From: an uncultured Alistipes sp.
GTDB taxonomy: Bacteria; Bacteroidota; Bacteroidia; Bacteroidales; Rikenellaceae
DNA: 55,558 nt
Reading direction: 5' to 3'
Assembly (NCBI GenBank): GCA_904502005.1
Contig: CAJGDC010000004.1
Coordinates: 1 to 55,558, forward strand
Each line of letters begins with the position of its first letter. The first letter of the stretch is position 1. Below the pieces are notes generated by a model. It ran no database searches, was not told where the DNA came from, and saw only the letters and a list, made by a program, of their open reading frames with translations. Shown piece after piece: positions 9,347 to 17,484 of this stretch. Made by a program: the position numbers and the translations under genes.

Positions 9347-9976
9347 ATGGGAAAGGTAGATTATAAAGCAGAACTTAACACTCTCCGCCAGCGTCTTGCT
9401 ACAGAGTCCTCTGCGGAGCTCATGCAGCGAGCAATGGAGTGTTGCGTAGGCGTTGCAGAGCAAAATTTGGCAGAGCAGAGATGTAGTTGGGAGAATGCAG
9501 CGCTTGCGCGAGAACTTCTCGTTTATGCACGACAGCTATTTGCCGACAAGATTTCCCTCTCTTTTGTGGAGCAGGCTATTGATGAAATGGCAGATTTGCT
9601 TTATGCACACCCACGTCTGAAACTAGAGCTTATGTTGCTTCGCCTAGATATTTTGCTAAGTATCGGTGAGGTGCATGATGAGTTGGATAGCGAGATTGCT
9701 CTGTATAAGAGTAATATTGAGGCTGCAGATAGCGACAGACTCGGCGATATAAAGCAGACAAAGATGCTTAAGTATGACCCAATTGAGTGGACCGCTCGTT
9801 GGGAGGAGGTTATAGACGAGGCTGAAAAGATTGTTGATTCTCGCCTTGAGGATATGCCTCGTGGCATGGGTTTCTGTCACGCCTATTGGCATGAGAAGTC
9901 GGCTGTGCTCTCTGAACAGTTTGGCATTGAGTGGCGTAGCCCTGCAAGGATGAATCCGCGCGTATTATTTGATTAA
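9347..9976 (+). CDS. Uncharacterised protein in the arginine operon
   Basis: The 209-residue product is soluble, almost entirely helical and rich in Glu and Leu (for example ELMQRAMECCVGVAEQ and LLVYARQLFADK). It has no signal peptide or membrane segment. The C terminus is distinctive: GMGFCHAYWHEKSAVL followed by EWRSPARMNPRVLFD, which looks like a conserved motif block and suggests a family rather than a random frame. Codon use resembles that of its neighbours. The gene starts two bases after argD and is followed by a 33-base gap, so it is cotranscribed with the arginine genes. I do not recognise the family. A role tied to arginine synthesis is suggested by position only. Confidence 0.7.
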   Translation: MGKVDYKAELNTLRQRLATESSAELMQRAMECCVGVAEQNLAEQRCSWENAALARELLVYARQLFADKISLSFVEQAIDEMADLLYAHPRLKLELMLLRLDILLSIGEVHDELDSEIALYKSNIEAADSDRLGDIKQTKMLKYDPIEWTARWEEVIDEAEKIVDSRLEDMPRGMGFCHAYWHEKSAVLSEQFGIEWRSPARMNPRVLFD

Positions 9977-10009
9977 GATAAGCAAGCTGATATTTTTGAT
10001 ATAGAAACA

Positions 10010-11188
10010 ATGACCTACACCCCATCCTTAAAACCCAATACCAGAATAGATGTTGCAGATATTCTGCGAGGCATAGCCATTGGAGGCATTGTGCTGATAC
10101 ATTTTATAGAGCAACTAAACTTCTATATGTTCCCCGAGTCGTCAAGTGAGTTGATGGCTAAGGTTAATGCGTGCGTGTGGGATACTACATTTTTCCTTCT
10201 TGCAGGTAAGATGTACGCTATATTTTCGATGTTGTTTGGTCTTAGCCTATTTATCCAGCATGATAATCAGGCACAGCAGGGAGCTGATTTTCGTCCTCGC
10301 TTTGTTTGGCGAATGGTGCTATTGATGCTCTTTGGACTCTTTGATTTGCTCTTCTATAATGGCGATATACTTACCGTATATGCCGTTTGTGGAGTGCTTG
10401 TACTGCCATTTGTTCGTGCAAGTAACAAGGTGCTTGTCGCAGCAACCGTACTCTTTGCTCTGCAACCGATAGAGATTGCCTATATAGTCATGGGCCTTTT
10501 TGACGCCTCAACAACTTCGCTCAATTTGGGATCAAGTGAACTCTTTAAGGCTATACTTCCGGCACAAGCAGAGGGCTCGTGGTTTGATGTAGCAGTGAAG
10601 GGACTTGAGAATGGTTTTCCGGTAAACTATCTGTGGGCTATAGAGCATGGACGAATGACCCAGACTGTTTTCCTCTTTTTGCTTGGAATTTTTATTGGTC
10701 GCAAACGACTATTCTATGATGAGGATAATAATATCACTATCTGGAAGCGTATTCTTGTAGTGTCATTGTGCGCATTTGCAGTGTTATTCCCGCTATATAA
10801 GATTGTGCCGGATATAGTAGAGATTGCATCTGTTAGAAAGAGCTTGAGCGTTATGCTCAATATGTGGAAAAACCTTGCAATGATGCTCATATATGTCTCC
10901 GGTGTGGTGCTACTCTACTATCGTACCTCAGTGCGTAATATACTTGCCAAGATTGCTCCGTACGGAAAGATGAGCCTAACTAACTATCTGACGCAGTCTA
11001 TTATAGGCGGCTTTGTGTTTTATAATTGGGGACTTGGTATGTATCGCTATTCGGGCCATGCATCGAGCTTGTTGCTTGGTGTGCTCTGTGTCGCTCTGCA
11101 GTATATCTTCTGCCGTTGGTGGCTCTCACGACACTCCCACGGACCTTTTGAGGCTCTGTGGCGCAAACTTACTTGGATTGGAAAATAA
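10010..11188 (+). CDS. DUF418 (YeiB-like) integral membrane protein
   Basis: The 392-residue product has about ten hydrophobic segments. The N terminus has the DILRGIAIGGIVLIHF signature (DxLRGxA, residues 20-35). The C-terminal DUF418 block contains KMSLTNYLTQSIIGG and an aromatic YNWGLGMYRYSG segment. Related proteins resemble membrane acyltransferases (the heparan-glucosaminide acetyltransferase/OpgC-like superfamily), but DUF418 members have no agreed function. It sits between the unknown 9347 gene and argF', with an 11-base gap to the latter, so it is cotranscribed with arginine genes. Export of an acylated intermediate or an acyl transfer is conceivable but unsupported. Confidence 0.85.
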   Translation: MTYTPSLKPNTRIDVADILRGIAIGGIVLIHFIEQLNFYMFPESSSELMAKVNACVWDTTFFLLAGKMYAIFSMLFGLSLFIQHDNQAQQGADFRPRFVWRMVLLMLFGLFDLLFYNGDILTVYAVCGVLVLPFVRASNKVLVAATVLFALQPIEIAYIVMGLFDASTTSLNLGSSELFKAILPAQAEGSWFDVAVKGLENGFPVNYLWAIEHGRMTQTVFLFLLGIFIGRKRLFYDEDNNITIWKRILVVSLCAFAVLFPLYKIVPDIVEIASVRKSLSVMLNMWKNLAMMLIYVSGVVLLYYRTSVRNILAKIAPYGKMSLTNYLTQSIIGGFVFYNWGLGMYRYSGHASSLLLGVLCVALQYIFCRWWLSRHSHGPFEALWRKLTWIGK

Positions 11189-11199
11189 AAGATATAGAT

Positions 11200-12153
11200 A
11201 TGAAAAAGTTTACAAATGTTGCCGATATTGGCGACCTTAATCTTGCAGTTGCTGAGGCTCTGGAGGTAAAGAAAAATAGGTTCGCATATACAGAGTTAGG
11301 AAGAAATAAGACCTTGCTGATGATATTTTTCAACTCATCACTTCGTACCCGTCTCTCAACGCAGAAGGCGGCAATGAATCTGGGTATGAATGTCATGGTG
11401 CTTGATGTCAATCAGGGCGCATGGAAGCTTGAGACCGAGCGAGGTGTGGTTATGGATGGCGATAAGGCGGAGCATCTTCTTGAGGCTATACCTGTTATGG
11501 GTAGCTACTGCGATATTATCGGCGTGCGCTCGTTTGCAGGTCTTAAGAATAAGGCTGAGGACTATGAGGAGCGTGTTGTCGAGCAGTTTATCCGCTACTC
11601 TGGCCGCCCGGTATTCTCTATGGAGGCGGCAACTGGTCACCCATTGCAGAGCTTTGCCGACCTTATTACTATCGAGGAGCATAAGAGAGTAGCTCGCCCG
11701 AAGGTTGTTCTTACTTGGGCTCCACATCCAAAGGCACTTCCGCAGGCCGTACCAAACTCATTTGCAGAGTGGATGAATGCTGCTAACTATGAGCTTGTTG
11801 TAACACACCCACATGGCTACGAGCTTGATACTCGCTTTGTTCGCCCAGAACAGATAGAGTATGACCAGCGAAAGGCATTTGAGGGTGCTGACTTTATTTA
11901 TGCTAAGAACTGGTCTGCCTTTGCTGATGAAAACTACGGTCAGGTGCTCTCTACGGATAGAGATTGGACTGTAGATAGCGAGAAGATGGCTCTTACAAAT
12001 AACGCCTACTTTATGCACTGCCTACCTGTGCGCCGAAATATGATTGTAACGGACGAGGTTATTGAGTCCGAGCGTAGCCTTGTAATCCCAGAGGCTGCGA
12101 ACCGCGAGATTTCGGCTCAGGTGGTAATCAAAAGGCTTTTGGAAAACTTGTAG
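11200..12153 (+). CDS. argF': N-succinylornithine (or N-acetylornithine) carbamoyltransferase
   Basis: This enzyme carbamoylates an N-acylated ornithine instead of free ornithine. The 317 residues contain the carbamoyl phosphate loop SSLRTRLSTQ (46-55), the LETERGVVMDGDKAEHL segment (77-93), and the MHCLPVRRN block near residue 275, as in B. fragilis ArgF'. Alignment by eye puts Ala at position 90. There B. fragilis has Pro and the acetylornithine enzyme of Xanthomonas has Glu; small residues at this site are known to give succinylornithine specificity. The frame is open to 11158, but ATG 11200 matches the family N terminus MKKFT and avoids overlap with the DUF418 gene. Confidence 0.95.
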   Translation: MKKFTNVADIGDLNLAVAEALEVKKNRFAYTELGRNKTLLMIFFNSSLRTRLSTQKAAMNLGMNVMVLDVNQGAWKLETERGVVMDGDKAEHLLEAIPVMGSYCDIIGVRSFAGLKNKAEDYEERVVEQFIRYSGRPVFSMEAATGHPLQSFADLITIEEHKRVARPKVVLTWAPHPKALPQAVPNSFAEWMNAANYELVVTHPHGYELDTRFVRPEQIEYDQRKAFEGADFIYAKNWSAFADENYGQVLSTDRDWTVDSEKMALTNNAYFMHCLPVRRNMIVTDEVIESERSLVIPEAANREISAQVVIKRLLENL

Positions 12154-12165
12154 AACATATCCGAG

Positions 12166-12936
12166 ATGATAAAAGTAGTTAAGATAGGCGGAAATGTTAT
12201 TGACAACGAGGCTGCACTTGAACGCTTTGTTGCCGATTTTGCGGCTGTTGAGGGACAAAAGGTGCTTGTTCACGGAGGTGGAAAGCTTGCCACTCGCCTT
12301 GCTGAGAAGTTGGAGATACCAACAACGATGATAGACGGCCGCCGAGTGACAGATAGCCAGACACTTGATGTTGTTACGATGGTCTATGCGGGCCTTGTAA
12401 ATAAAAAGGTGGTGGCAATGTTGCAGGCTGCTGGTTGTAATGCCATCGGACTCTCGGGTGCTGACGCGAATGTTGTTAAGGCTACTCGTCGTGCTGCCAA
12501 ACCGATAGACTTTGGTTTTGTGGGTGATATATCTGTTGAGGGTGTAGATGCAGATTTTGTACTGAGTCTAACTCAGAGAGGTGTTGTTCCTGTTTTCTGC
12601 TCAATTATGCACGATGGCGCGGGTTCGCTTCTTAATTGCAATGCAGACTCTGTAGCCTCTGCAGTGGCAGTGGCGTTGGCGCAGAAGGCAGAGACGGAGC
12701 TTGTTTTCTGCTTTGAGAAGGCCGGTGTTATGGCAGATATTGATAATCCGGACTCTGTTATATCGGAGATTCGCCCACAGAGTTATAAGACTTTGCTTGC
12801 CGACGGAGTGGTAAATAAGGGTATGATTCCTAAGATAGACGGTGCTTTTCGTGCCCTTGAGTGCGGAGTTAAGGTCGTTACAATCAAACACTCGGCACAA
12901 TTGAATGAGGATAGTGGAACAAAGATAATGTTGTAG
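12166..12936 (+). CDS. argB: N-acylglutamate kinase
   Basis: ArgB phosphorylates the gamma-carboxylate of N-acylglutamate. The 256-residue protein has the kinase N terminus VVKIGGNVID, the glycine-rich VHGGGKLATRLAEKL (about residues 36-50) and GRRVTDSQTLDVVTMV, which contacts the acylglutamate. The NCNADSVASAVAVAL segment and MIPKIDGAF near the C terminus fit the amino acid kinase fold. It is closer in length to the arginine-insensitive E. coli enzyme and lacks the extra N-terminal helix found in arginine-inhibited ArgB. This suggests, as inference only, that feedback control falls on another step. Confidence 0.95.
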   Translation: MIKVVKIGGNVIDNEAALERFVADFAAVEGQKVLVHGGGKLATRLAEKLEIPTTMIDGRRVTDSQTLDVVTMVYAGLVNKKVVAMLQAAGCNAIGLSGADANVVKATRRAAKPIDFGFVGDISVEGVDADFVLSLTQRGVVPVFCSIMHDGAGSLLNCNADSVASAVAVALAQKAETELVFCFEKAGVMADIDNPDSVISEIRPQSYKTLLADGVVNKGMIPKIDGAFRALECGVKVVTIKHSAQLNEDSGTKIML

Positions 12937-12937
12937 T

Positions 12938-14032
12938 ATGCAGAACTTTAGCCTTGATAGTTGCGTAGAACTTTTGTCTCGTCTTGTCGCTACACCGTCA
13001 GTCTCTGGTAGTGAAGGTGGTACGGCAGATATTCTGTTTGATACCCTTTCGCAACACGGGGCAAAGGTTAATAGACTCTACAATAATATATGGGTGCTAT
13101 CTGACGGCTTTGATGCTACAAAGCCGACCCTTTTGCTCAATTCGCACCACGATACTGTAAAACCGGCAGGTGGTTACACCTTTGACCCGTACTCAGGGGC
13201 AGTTGAGGATGGAAAGATTCTTGGCTTAGGTAGTAACGATGCGGGCGGCTCTGTGGTGAGTCTCATTGCCACTTTTTCTCGCTTTAGCGACACGACAAAT
13301 CTACCTTTTAATCTTCTTCTCGCAATTACTGCCGAGGAGGAGACTATGGGTGAAAGAGGTATGCGTGCAATGCTTGCCCACTTTAAGGAGTTAGGTATTG
13401 CCATAGATATGGCGATTGTTGGTGAACCTACGTCTATGCAGGCAGCAGTGGGTGAACGAGGTCTTGTTGTGCTGGATGGCGTAGCTACAGGTAAGAGTGG
13501 TCACGCTGCTCGCAATGAGGGAGATAATGCACTCTATAAGGCTATTGAGGATATAGAGATACTTCGCAACTATAACTTTGAAAACACAAGCCAGGTGCTG
13601 GGAGATATAAAGATTTCAGTGACACAGATTTCTGCCGGCTCGCAGCATAATATCGTGCCGGATAGCTGCCGTTTTGTTGTTGATGTTCGCACGACTGACG
13701 CGTATACAAACGAGCAGACTGTGGAAATTCTGCAAGATGTAGTTCGCCACTCTACACTTACCCCACGCTCAACTCGTGTGCGAGCATCGGCAATTGCAGC
13801 TACTCATCCCCTTGTTCGTGCGGCAGTGGCAGTGGGGTGCAAGAGTTTTATCTCGCCAACAACATCCGATAGGGCAATTATGCAGGGTATCCCTGCGCTA
13901 AAGATAGGTGTGGGTGAGTCCTCTCGCTCACATACAGCAGATGAATTTGTAAAAATCTCGGAGATTGAGAATGGTATTGCTGTTTATCAATCTCTACTTG
14001 AACAGTTAGCAAAATATGAAACTTTGGAATAA
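12938..14032 (+). CDS. argE: N-acylornithine/N-acylcitrulline deacylase (M20 peptidase family)
   Basis: This M20-family metalloenzyme of 364 residues removes the acyl group. The metal-binding pattern is complete: LLNSHHDTVKP (first His and Asp), GLGSNDAGGSV (bridging Asp) and TAEEETMGERG (catalytic Glu pair), with VGEPTS following. The dimerisation domain includes GKSGHAARNEGDNALY. Because ArgF' acts on acylated ornithine, the expected substrate is N-succinyl- or N-acetylcitrulline rather than acylornithine. The gene starts one base after argB, and its 3' end overlaps argH by 17 bases. Confidence 0.92.
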   Translation: MQNFSLDSCVELLSRLVATPSVSGSEGGTADILFDTLSQHGAKVNRLYNNIWVLSDGFDATKPTLLLNSHHDTVKPAGGYTFDPYSGAVEDGKILGLGSNDAGGSVVSLIATFSRFSDTTNLPFNLLLAITAEEETMGERGMRAMLAHFKELGIAIDMAIVGEPTSMQAAVGERGLVVLDGVATGKSGHAARNEGDNALYKAIEDIEILRNYNFENTSQVLGDIKISVTQISAGSQHNIVPDSCRFVVDVRTTDAYTNEQTVEILQDVVRHSTLTPRSTRVRASAIAATHPLVRAAVAVGCKSFISPTTSDRAIMQGIPALKIGVGESSRSHTADEFVKISEIENGIAVYQSLLEQLAKYETLE

Positions 14033-15311
14033 GGGCTTTGAGCCAGATAAGGCAATTGAGGAGTTTACAGTGGGCAATGACCGCGAGCTGGATTTACGCC
14101 TGGCACGATATGATGTCATTGGCTCCATGGCGCATATCCGTATGCTTGAGAGTATCGGTCTGCTTGGTAGTGATGAACTCCCTGTACTTCTTGAGGCTCT
14201 GCAGCGTATTCTTGAGAGTGCAGAGCGTGGAGAGTTTGTAATTGAAGAGGGTGTTGAGGATGTTCACTCGCAGGTAGAGTTGATGCTCACTCGCGAACTC
14301 GGTGATTTGGGTAAGAAGATTCACTCTGGTCGCTCAAGAAACGACCAGGTCCTTGTTGACCTTAAGCTCTTTATGCGTGATGAATTAAAGATGTTGGCTG
14401 AGCGAATTAAGGTGGTTTTTGACCGATTGCAGAGCCTTAGTAATGAGCATAAAGATACCCTTATGCCAGGCTATACACATCTTCAGGTGGCTATGCCGTC
14501 GTCATTCGGATTATGGTTTGGTGCTTATGCCGAATCGCTTGTAGATGATATGGAGATGGTTGTTGCGGCTTATAACATTGCCAATCAAAACCCTCTCGGT
14601 TCAGCTGCAGGTTATGGCTCATCCTTCCCTCTCAATAGAACGATGACAACAGAGCTTCTTGGTTTTGGAGCACTGCACTATAATGTTGTAGCGGCGCAGA
14701 TGAGCCGTGGAAAGACCGAGCGCGCTGCCGCTTATGCCATAGCTTCGGTGGCATCTACGTTGGGTAAGTTTGCGATGGATGTCTGCCTATTTATGTGCCA
14801 GAACTATGGATTTATCTCCTTCCCAGATAATCTTACAACCGGTTCAAGCATTATGCCGCACAAGAAGAATCCGGATGTGTTTGAGATTATGCGTGGCAAG
14901 TGTAATAGATTGCAGAGTGTGCCAAATGAGATTTCGCTACTTACAACAAATCTTCCACTCGGTTATCACCGCGACCTTCAGCTGCTTAAGGATATTATCT
15001 TCCCTGCGACAACTACACTTTGCCAGTGTCTTGATATGTGCGACTTTATGCTCCAGAATATTATCATTAAGCAGGATATTATTGAGGATGAGAGGTATAA
15101 CTATCTCTTTACTGTAGAGGATGTAAACAGATTGACACTCTCTGGTGTGCCATTTAGAGAGGCATACCGTGAGGTAGGTATGGCAGTACAGCGTGGAGAA
15201 TATACCCCTACGCGCGAGGTAAATCACACCCATGAGGGCAGTATCGGCAATCTGTGCAATGATAAAATTGCAGAAAAGATGAATAAAGTTTTGGAGAAAT
15301 TTGGATTATGA
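14016..15311 (+). CDS. argH: Argininosuccinate lyase
   Basis: ArgH splits argininosuccinate into arginine and fumarate, completing the pathway. The 431 residues begin with MKLWNKGF, as is usual in the group, and carry EDVHSQVE, HSGRSRNDQVL, the catalytic-loop signature GSSIMPHKKNPD and the QNPLGSAAGYGS stretch. The start lies inside argE, in another frame. There is no terminator between argH and the next promoter, and the -33 box of the phenylalanine operon overlaps its last codons. Readthrough would therefore meet the attenuator at 15449. Confidence 0.97.
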   Translation: MKLWNKGFEPDKAIEEFTVGNDRELDLRLARYDVIGSMAHIRMLESIGLLGSDELPVLLEALQRILESAERGEFVIEEGVEDVHSQVELMLTRELGDLGKKIHSGRSRNDQVLVDLKLFMRDELKMLAERIKVVFDRLQSLSNEHKDTLMPGYTHLQVAMPSSFGLWFGAYAESLVDDMEMVVAAYNIANQNPLGSAAGYGSSFPLNRTMTTELLGFGALHYNVVAAQMSRGKTERAAAYAIASVASTLGKFAMDVCLFMCQNYGFISFPDNLTTGSSIMPHKKNPDVFEIMRGKCNRLQSVPNEISLLTTNLPLGYHRDLQLLKDIIFPATTTLCQCLDMCDFMLQNIIIKQDIIEDERYNYLFTVEDVNRLTLSGVPFREAYREVGMAVQRGEYTPTREVNHTHEGSIGNLCNDKIAEKMNKVLEKFGL

Positions 15312-15330
15312 AAATTTTTTACTAACTTTG
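15300..15330 (+). promoter_or_regulatory. Promoter of the aromatic amino acid operon
   Basis: TTTG at 15300-15303 and TAACTTTG at 15323-15330 are 19 bases apart. The -33 element lies inside argH. Transcription should begin about 15337, 14 bases before the leader peptide. Confidence 0.7.
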
Positions 15331-15350
15331 TCTTATAAACGAAATTAATT

Positions 15351-15410
15351 ATGCAAAGCTCACGATTTTTTGGTTACTTCTTTTTTTACTTCTTTAACAA
15401 CAGAGATTAG
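15351..15410 (+). CDS. Phe/Tyr-rich leader peptide of the aromatic operon attenuator
   Basis: A 19-codon ORF reads MQSSRFFGYFFFYFFNNRD. It has seven Phe codons (residues 6-7, 10-12, 14-15) and two Tyr codons (9, 13), far above chance. It lies between a promoter and a terminator hairpin, directly before prephenate dehydratase. Its stop codon touches the segment (15411-15418) that can form the antiterminator. In a classic attenuator, scarcity of charged tRNA-Phe or tRNA-Tyr stalls the ribosome here and permits readthrough. The presence of both residues matches an operon that makes both amino acids. Confidence 0.85.
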   Translation: MQSSRFFGYFFFYFFNNRD

Positions 15411-15476
15411 AGGAGCGGTAACCCGTGTGCAGATTGTTAAATCTAGATAGCCGTTCCTCACTGGAGCGGCTTTTTT
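15411..15476 (+). promoter_or_regulatory. Phe/Tyr transcription attenuator (antiterminator and terminator hairpins)
   Basis: Three segments compete. A is AGGAGCGG (15411-15418), B is CCGTTCCT (15451-15458) and C is GGAGCGGC (15463-15470). B pairs with C as the terminator stem AGCCGTTCC/GGAGCGGCT (15449-15471), followed by T6. B can instead pair with A over eight pairs; A and C share the core GGAGCGG. A small hairpin (AGATT/AATCT, 15431-15444) lies within the A-B loop. A ribosome resting on the leader stop codon would cover A and favour termination. A ribosome stalled at the Phe/Tyr codons would leave A free. Confidence 0.85.
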
Positions 15477-15487
15477 AGTGATAGGTT

Positions 15488-16333
15488 ATGAAAAAAGTAG
15501 CGATACAAGGATATGCAGGCTCGTTTCACCATATAGCAGCCCAGCAGTACGAAGGTAGCGCGGTTGAGATTCTACCGTGCGACACTTTTCGCGCTGTAGC
15601 TCGTGCAGTAGAGCACGGTAAGGTAGATTATGGCGTGATGGCTATCGAGAACTCTATAGCTGGGTCAATCCTTCCAAATTACAATATTCTTCAGCGTTGT
15701 AATGTCCGTATTACGGGTGAGATTTATCTTCAGATTCGCCAAAATTTGATGGTTAATCGCGGTGTGAAGTTGGAGGATATTCGCGAGGTTGAGTCACACC
15801 AGATGGCACTTTTGCAGTGCGCCGATTATCTTGATGCACACAATTGGCGACTTGTAGAGAGCGCCGATACAGCCCTCAGTGCAGCAGAACTTCAGAGAAG
15901 TGGCTCACGAACTACTGCGGCAGTGGCAGGTGCACTTGCTGCTGAACTTTTTGACCTTGATATTATCGCAGCTGATATTCATACAAATAGAAATAACTAT
16001 ACTCGCTTTCTGATTCTTGAAAGGTGCGATAGAGAGCAGTTTGAGCCGACAGCAGAGAGTATTGAAGGGAATAAGGCGTCACTATATATGAAAATTCCTG
16101 ACACCTCTGGCTCACTATATAGTGCTTTGGGTGCACTTGAGGGGTTGGATATAAATATGAGTAAGTTGCAGTCTTATCCTATTGCAGACCAACCTTTTAA
16201 CTATATGTTCCATGTAGATATGGAGTTTGGTAATATTGTAGCGTTGCGCACAGCCCTTGAGCGTATGAGGGCAAAAGGTGTTGAGGTACATATTTATGGG
16301 GTGTATAATAAAAATACAGACTTTGAACTATGA
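15488..16333 (+). CDS. pheA: Prephenate dehydratase
   Basis: PheA converts prephenate to phenylpyruvate. This 281-residue monofunctional form has no chorismate mutase domain. The catalytic domain starts KVAIQGYAGSFHHIAA, contains MAIENSIAGSI, and carries NRNNYTRFLIL, whose Thr-Arg-Phe is the catalytic TRF motif. A C-terminal ACT domain (about residues 195-281) has PDTSGSLYSALG and KLQSYPI in place of the classic GALV and ESRP motifs, a variation I associate with Bacteroidota enzymes. Phenylalanine feedback through the ACT domain is likely but may differ. It is the first structural gene after the attenuator and overlaps the next gene by ATGA. Confidence 0.95.
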   Translation: MKKVAIQGYAGSFHHIAAQQYEGSAVEILPCDTFRAVARAVEHGKVDYGVMAIENSIAGSILPNYNILQRCNVRITGEIYLQIRQNLMVNRGVKLEDIREVESHQMALLQCADYLDAHNWRLVESADTALSAAELQRSGSRTTAAVAGALAAELFDLDIIAADIHTNRNNYTRFLILERCDREQFEPTAESIEGNKASLYMKIPDTSGSLYSALGALEGLDINMSKLQSYPIADQPFNYMFHVDMEFGNIVALRTALERMRAKGVEVHIYGVYNKNTDFEL

Positions 16334-17484
16334 GTAAGCCGTATGAATTTAAGTTGTCCAGTCGCCTTGATGGAGTAGGAGAGTACTACTTCTCACGAAA
16401 ACTGCGCGAGATAGACCAACTCAGAGCAGAGGGTCGAAAGATTATATCTCTTGGTATTGGTAGCCCCGATATGCCCCCACATCCATCTGTAACTGAACGC
16501 CTTGCTACTGAGAGTGCCAAGGTAACAACCCACGGTTATCAGTCTTATAAAGGAGCAAAGGAGCTTCGCGCGGCATTTTCAGAGTGGTATAGTAGAATGT
16601 TCGGTGTTGCACTCGATCCTGATACTGAAATTATGCCTCTCATTGGTTCTAAGGAGGGAATTATGCACATCTGTATGACCTACCTTAATGCGGGCGATAA
16701 GGTGCTTGTTCCAAATCCTGGCTATCCGACCTACACATCTGCTGTGACACTTGCAGGTGGAGTTGCAACGCCATACTCTCTAGTGGAGAAGAACGGTTAT
16801 CTGCCGGACCTTGAGAATATAGATACTCACGGGGTGAAGATGATGATAATCAACTATCCGCATATGCCGACGGGTACAGTAGCATCGCTTGAAGCTCTTG
16901 AACGAATTATTGATTTCTGTCGTAAGAATAAAATTCTGCTTCTTAATGACAATCCTTATGGTTTTATCCGCAATTCTGAGCCAGTGAGCCTATTGCAGGT
17001 TGAGGGGGCTAAGGATGTGGCTATGGAGCTTAATTCGCTCAGTAAAAGTCATAATATGGCGGGTTGGCGAGTAGGTATGTTGGCAGCTTCGGAACAACGA
17101 ATTGCAGAGGTACTACGCTTTAAGAGTAATATGGATTCGGGCATGTTCTTACCTTTGCAACTCGCTGCGGCGACTGCTTTGGGGCTTGGCAGCGAGTGGT
17201 ACGAAAATCTGAATAGTGAGTACTATCGTCGCGAAAAGATTGGAATGCAGATTTTTGATGCTTTGGGTATTGAGTATGCAGAGAATCAGGCTGGACTTTT
17301 TCTCTGGGGACGACTTCCAGAGGGTAAAAATTGCTACGAGTTCTGCGATTGGCTGCTCTATGAGAAGGGGGTATTCTTGACTCCTGGGGCAATCTTCGGT
17401 AGCAATGGCGAGAAGTACATGCGACTGAGTCTATGTGCACCTGAAGAGGTTTTATTGTCGGTACTTAAAATTGTGAAACAATGA
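16330..17484 (+). CDS. PLP-dependent aminotransferase (class I/II), probable aromatic aminotransferase
   Basis: The 384-residue fold-type I aminotransferase has the substrate loop SLGIGSPDMPPHP, the cofactor region INYPHMPTGT, the ring contact NDNPYGF, and the Schiff-base lysine in SLSKSHNMAGWRVGM. Sequence alone does not fix its substrate. Its position between prephenate dehydratase and prephenate dehydrogenase, joined by ATGA overlaps on both sides, points to transamination of phenylpyruvate and hydroxyphenylpyruvate (or of prephenate). It is also related to LL-diaminopimelate-type aminotransferases. Confidence 0.9.
   Translation: MSKPYEFKLSSRLDGVGEYYFSRKLREIDQLRAEGRKIISLGIGSPDMPPHPSVTERLATESAKVTTHGYQSYKGAKELRAAFSEWYSRMFGVALDPDTEIMPLIGSKEGIMHICMTYLNAGDKVLVPNPGYPTYTSAVTLAGGVATPYSLVEKNGYLPDLENIDTHGVKMMIINYPHMPTGTVASLEALERIIDFCRKNKILLLNDNPYGFIRNSEPVSLLQVEGAKDVAMELNSLSKSHNMAGWRVGMLAASEQRIAEVLRFKSNMDSGMFLPLQLAAATALGLGSEWYENLNSEYYRREKIGMQIFDALGIEYAENQAGLFLWGRLPEGKNCYEFCDWLLYEKGVFLTPGAIFGSNGEKYMRLSLCAPEEVLLSVLKIVKQ

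Noticed and set aside
11158..11199. Longer argF' start at 11158
   Set aside because: It overlaps the end of the DUF418 gene. ATG 11200 gives the N terminus shared with B. fragilis ArgF'.
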